64,000 bases of DNA from SZUA-309 sp965233675. Its GTDB lineage: Bacteria; Pseudomonadota; Gammaproteobacteria; Pseudomonadales; Azotimanducaceae. The notes beneath the pieces are model-generated. The model was not told the origin of the DNA and did not search any database. It worked only from the letters and a program-made list of their open reading frames with translations. Position numbers and translations under genes: made by a program. The DNA is taken from assembly GCA_965233675.1 (NCBI GenBank), contig OZ247498.1:2666001-2730000 (forward strand), read 5' to 3'. Of the stretch, positions 61,447-64,000 are shown one piece after another; the first letter of the stretch is position 1, and every line of letters starts with the position of its first letter.

Positions 61447-61470
61447 CTGGGGCAACAGACGCTGCCCCAG
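61447..61470 (-). promoter_or_regulatory. Intercistronic stem-loop between micro-ORF and exporter genes
   Basis: CTGGGGCA (61447-61454) and TGCCCCAG (61463-61470) form a perfect 8-bp GC-rich stem with an 8-nt loop. On the minus strand it begins 12 nt after the micro-ORF stop codon. No T-run follows, so it is not a standard intrinsic terminator. It could protect the upstream mRNA 3' end, attenuate readthrough into the exporter genes, or be part of a leader-peptide attenuator. Confidence 0.6.
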
Positions 61471-61482
61471 CACGATTATGGG

Positions 61483-61533
61483 CTAGTTATCCCAGAGGAT
61501 GGAGCCAGCCTTGACTTTAGTCTTGACCTTCAT
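61483..61533 (-). CDS. 16-residue micro-ORF, candidate exported peptide of the NHLM-type system
   Basis: The minus strand encodes MKVKTKVKAGSILWDN and a TAG stop. AAGGAG ends 6 nt before the ATG, which is a near-ideal ribosome binding site and among the best in the window. The peptide is basic in its first half (four lysines) and has A-G then a hydrophobic/acidic end (SILWDN). Cleavage by the adjacent C39 peptidase after A-G would release SILWDN, but A-G is not the classical G-G site and the leader would be unusually short. The alternative is a regulatory leader peptide for the exporter operon. Placement directly before the exporter genes on the same strand supports a functional link. It is too short for routine gene calling. 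Confidence 0.55.
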   Translation of the reverse strand: MKVKTKVKAGSILWDN

Positions 61534-61689
61534 GTCAGTCTCCTTGTGTTGATCCGATTCAAAAGACAGATCTACTCGACGATCAGACCTGCCCAGCCAC
61601 TGATTCGGCCAGTACACACGAAACTTTAGACAGGTATTGAGATGGAGATCACGAAGCGCTCATTCCGTAACAAGCGCATCACAAGATAG

Positions 61690-63333
61690 TCAGCCGCGCG
61701 GAACGTCCTCGGCAGGCAGCACCCGGCTGACGCAGGCAGCGAGCTCGCTCAGCAGAAACGGTTTCTGGAGAAAACTGATGGTGGAGAGGCCAACCAGGCC
61801 ATCACTCACCGCAGATCGGCTGTAGCCACTCATCAACAGCACGGGGAGATCGGGATGGGTTCGACGCAACTTGACGATGAGTTCTTCGCCGCTCATCTCA
61901 GGCATGGCCAGGTCGGTGATCAACAGGTCGATCTCATCACCATGCTCGGCAAACTGAGCCATGGCCTGACGTCCGGAATTCGCGGTGAGGACGCGATAAC
62001 CCGAACGCTTCAATCCTCTGCCGGCAAGCTGACGAATGTGGTCCTCGTCGTCCACCACCAGAATCAGGGGCCCGGGGGTTTCCGGTCGTGGCACCGCGTC
62101 AACCGACTGCAGTCGCCCTTCTTTCGCCGCACCGGTCGTCACAACGTTCGTCACAACGTTCGTCACGGCCGCAGAGGACTGCGCCGCCGACTGATCCGAA
62201 ACGGGTAGCAGAACCCTGAGGACCGATCCCTGCCCGGGCCGCGAATCAACCATGATCGTGCCGGAATGCGCCCGCGCAATACCCAGCGATTCGGCAAGAC
62301 CGAGACCACCGCTGCCAGCCCGGGTGGTGAAGAACGGATCGAAAACCTGCATCTGCACTTCCGGTTCGATGCCTTCCCCATTGTCTTTGACGGCAATGAA
62401 CACATAGGTGCCGGGAGGCAGACCGGTGCGGATCGAATCGGCCGAGTTTTCTTCCAGTTCCAGCGTCCCGGTGGAGATCACCACACTGCCGCCGTCCTCG
62501 TCGCAGGCTTCAACGGCATTCAATGTCAGATCCGTCAGCAACCGGTTGAGCTGCTTCCTGTCCCCCTCCACGTTCGGCAGCCAGCTTCTGAGCTCGAAAT
62601 CCAGAGACGTCCGTCTGCCGACAACGGAGCGCAGAAAGCTGCGCATCGATCGGATCTCGGTGGTGAGATCCAGGGGCTCCATCTCTATCGCCTGCTTTCC
62701 CGCATAGGTGAGCAACTGATGAGTGGTTTCTTCCGCCCTGCCCGCCGCCTCGACGACGGACCAGAGATAGGGGAGGATCTTAGAGCTCTGGCTGCCTTCC
62801 ACCTCGGCAATGGCCAGTTCCACATTCAACAGAATCGTGGTGAGCTGGTTGTTGAACAGGTGTGCCGATCCGCCAGCCAGCACGCTCATGCTCTCGAGCT
62901 TCTGAGTGCGGATGACCTGCTCTTCGAGCTGCACGCGGCGGGTGATGTCCCGAAGCACGGCGGTGATCCGGGGCTGGCCATTGTCCGCCACGAACCGGGT
63001 TACCGAAATGTCTACCCAGTGGACGTCACCGTTCGGCAACCGGAGGCTGCGAATACGCTGGTACGGGCCTCTGGCGATGAGCTGACCGAGCGTCAGAGGG
63101 CCGGCGAACCCTTCCAGGGATTCCCGAGGTGCGACTTCGAAGCGTTCGGAGACCGTCATCAGATCAAGGCCGAGCAGATCACCCGCATCGATCCCGAAAA
63201 CGGTATCGGTATTCGGACTCACATAGGTCAGCCGGGTGTCCGGACCCACCTCGACGATCACCTCGTCCGATTTTTCGGCTAACGCATTGAAGCGGACTTC
63301 AGTTGCCGTCGCAGCTCTTGGCGCTGCCTTCAC
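61690..63333 (-). CDS. Cytosolic PAS hybrid histidine kinase with receiver domain
   Basis: The protein has 547 residues from GTG 63333, with no TM segment. A PAS domain (about 15-135, ending ITAVLRDITRR) is followed by the phospho-acceptor region SVLAGGSAHLFNNQLTTIL with H158. Here the usual H-D-F-N-N is H-L-F-N-N. The ATPase domain has LTLNAVEAC, KDNGEGIEPE and GSGGLGLAESLGIARAHSG. A spacer with T-N-V-V repeats leads to a complete REC domain (LILVVDDED, LLITDLAMPEMSG, LLMSG, LQKPF). Its stop lies 156 nt before the micro-ORF, so it could regulate the export operon. No separate output regulator is adjacent. Confidence 0.88.
   Translation of the reverse strand: MKAAPRAATATEVRFNALAEKSDEVIVEVGPDTRLTYVSPNTDTVFGIDAGDLLGLDLMTVSERFEVAPRESLEGFAGPLTLGQLIARGPYQRIRSLRLPNGDVHWVDISVTRFVADNGQPRITAVLRDITRRVQLEEQVIRTQKLESMSVLAGGSAHLFNNQLTTILLNVELAIAEVEGSQSSKILPYLWSVVEAAGRAEETTHQLLTYAGKQAIEMEPLDLTTEIRSMRSFLRSVVGRRTSLDFELRSWLPNVEGDRKQLNRLLTDLTLNAVEACDEDGGSVVISTGTLELEENSADSIRTGLPPGTYVFIAVKDNGEGIEPEVQMQVFDPFFTTRAGSGGLGLAESLGIARAHSGTIMVDSRPGQGSVLRVLLPVSDQSAAQSSAAVTNVVTNVVTTGAAKEGRLQSVDAVPRPETPGPLILVVDDEDHIRQLAGRGLKRSGYRVLTANSGRQAMAQFAEHGDEIDLLITDLAMPEMSGEELIVKLRRTHPDLPVLLMSGYSRSAVSDGLVGLSTISFLQKPFLLSELAACVSRVLPAEDVPRG
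62134..62169 (-). repeat. 12-bp tandem repeat inside the hybrid kinase gene
   Basis: Three consecutive units, GGTCGTCACAAC, GTTCGTCACAAC and GTTCGTCACGGC, encode the linker repeat T-N-V-V in the spacer before the receiver domain. The unit length keeps the frame. Confidence 0.9.
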
Positions 63334-63711
63334 GGGCCCGTCGTGCCTACCACGACGCTCGCCCCCTGCTCGCTGATCCTGTTTCAGTCATGACGCTTGT
63401 CACAAAGACTTCATCGACGCCGGACGATAAGTCAGACCGGTCCGGGGCGCAACCAGACCAGCGCAATCCTTCCGGATCCGCCGGAATCCTCCGGAATAAT
63501 AGAACGAACCCGCGCCATTCCTTGCACAAACCGGGTCAGACAACTAGGCTGTCACACAGCATACGGGAGCAGGCATCGACCGGATCGGGAAGGATCAGGA
63601 AGATGCATTGTCCGGCGCCTGATAAGAACGTACGCACCCGGTCCACAGATGGCGGGTAGCAGGACGCGAGCGCTGGCAAAAAAGAGGCAGAAGCAGTTTG
63701 GAGGCCTTAAA
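63334..63711. other. Divergent intergenic region without a supported gene
   Basis: These 378 bases separate the hybrid kinase (minus) from the FleQ-like gene (plus). I see no credible ORF with a ribosome binding site except the downstream start. A loose dyad, TTCCGGA (63470-63476) and TCCGGAA (63490-63496), is the only structure noted. No convincing promoter could be assigned by eye. Confidence 0.5.
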
Positions 63712-64000
63712 TTGATCCCCCACGGCAGCGTTCCGGTCGTTGACGGCAATGCCGACCGTGCTCGAAAAGTTTCCCGCCTGCTCACCTTCCTCGGTTACCA
63801 GCCCCGACAGTTCGACACCCCGGATTGCGCGAACCTGCCATCCGAGGAAACGACTACCTGGTCCGCCGTCGTCGTCGGCGATGTGGATGCCGTCTGGACC
63901 GACTGGCTCGATGACCTGAGCCGATGCAGGCCCGAGCTCCCCATTCTGGATGCCCGAACACTCTCGATGGCCAGCGAAGCCGATCGCCATCGCCCGACAA
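63712..64000 (+). CDS. FleQ/FlrA-like regulator, N-terminal part (partial)
   Basis: The frame is open at the right edge, with 96 codons seen. TTG 63712 is preferred because GGAGG lies 7 nt upstream; an in-frame ATG at 63649 lacks a ribosome binding site. The sequence VPVVDGNADRARKVSRLLTFLGYQPRQFD, then WSAVVVGDVDAVWTDWLDDLSRCRPELPILDAR, follows the atypical receiver domain of FleQ-type sigma-54 activators (DDNxDRSRDL...LNFLGE). In this protein the acidic pair is D-G. If complete, it would be a c-di-GMP-responsive master regulator of flagella and matrix genes. The central AAA+ domain lies outside the window, so this is a moderate-confidence call. Confidence 0.6.
   Translation, partial: MIPHGSVPVVDGNADRARKVSRLLTFLGYQPRQFDTPDCANLPSEETTTWSAVVVGDVDAVWTDWLDDLSRCRPELPILDARTLSMASEADRHRPT

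Noticed and set aside
61626..61679. A second 17-codon minus-strand ORF (MRLLRNERFVISISIPV) between the kinase and the micro-ORF
   Set aside because: No ribosome binding site precedes it, unlike the 16-codon ORF, so it is not supported.

Overview
The window is about 64 kb of GC-rich, densely coding bacterial chromosome. It looks like a free-living gammaproteobacterium, probably aquatic. The evidence is a DUF1415 protein, a DUF4920 protein, an RND efflux pair, a PilZ and a diguanylate cyclase protein, a FleQ-like regulator entering at the right edge, and many SDR, Rieske, GMC and Baeyer-Villiger type oxidoreductases. I see no rRNA, tRNA, insertion sequence, phage or CRISPR array. The taxonomic call is inference from gene content only.

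Layout. 1-5.5 kb: the end of a sugar-type MFS symporter, a PPOX-fold flavoprotein, an EthD-like protein, a YeeE/YedE transporter, an SDR, DUF1415 and a HAD phosphatase. 5.7-12.4 kb: a membrane diguanylate cyclase and a giant secreted protein with thrombospondin type 3-like calcium repeats. 12.5-21.1 kb: a GST, a Baeyer-Villiger type monooxygenase divergent from an SDR/membrane-protein pair, a BCCT transporter divergent from a GMC oxidoreductase, and a class IV aminotransferase. 21.1-23.8 kb: a Fur-box-preceded uncharacterised gene pair, a lipoprotein, DUF4920 and a CDF-like transporter. 23.8-34.3 kb: a Tat-exported Gfo/Idh/MocA protein, an ankyrin protein, an RND pump with its adaptor, a thioesterase, a PilZ protein, MAPEG, and a frameshifted LLM oxidoreductase. 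34.4-40.8 kb: an unknown secreted protein, a kinase/response-regulator/TonB-like operon and a cysteine-dioxygenase-like cupin. 40.8-47.9 kb: a probable catabolic operon (carotenoid-cleavage-type oxygenase, PPOX protein, Rieske oxygenase, a 78-residue protein, an esterase, GNAT) divergent from a TetR regulator, then an MFS transporter that seems to start at CTG. 47.9-51.3 kb: a PQQ quinohemoprotein dehydrogenase and an extended SDR.

51.3-63.3 kb is the most interesting block. All genes lie on the minus strand: a PAS hybrid kinase, a 16-codon micro-ORF with an excellent ribosome binding site, a stem-loop, an HlyD-type adaptor, a C39-peptidase ABC transporter, a second ABC transporter, and a beta-propeller (Reg_prop) hybrid kinase. 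The three transport genes have the layout of NHLM-type bacteriocin export systems. No maturase or conventional precursor gene is present, so the micro-ORF MKVKTKVKAGSILWDN is the candidate exported peptide or, alternatively, a regulatory leader peptide.

A second theme is a set of short perfect or near-perfect tandem duplications, most often with a 12-bp unit. Most sit at start codons, stop codons or ribosome binding sites. Examples are at 2027, 4640, 12481, 20157, 33410 and 62134; related 10-, 14- and 15-bp arrays are at 21281, 30801 and 43756.
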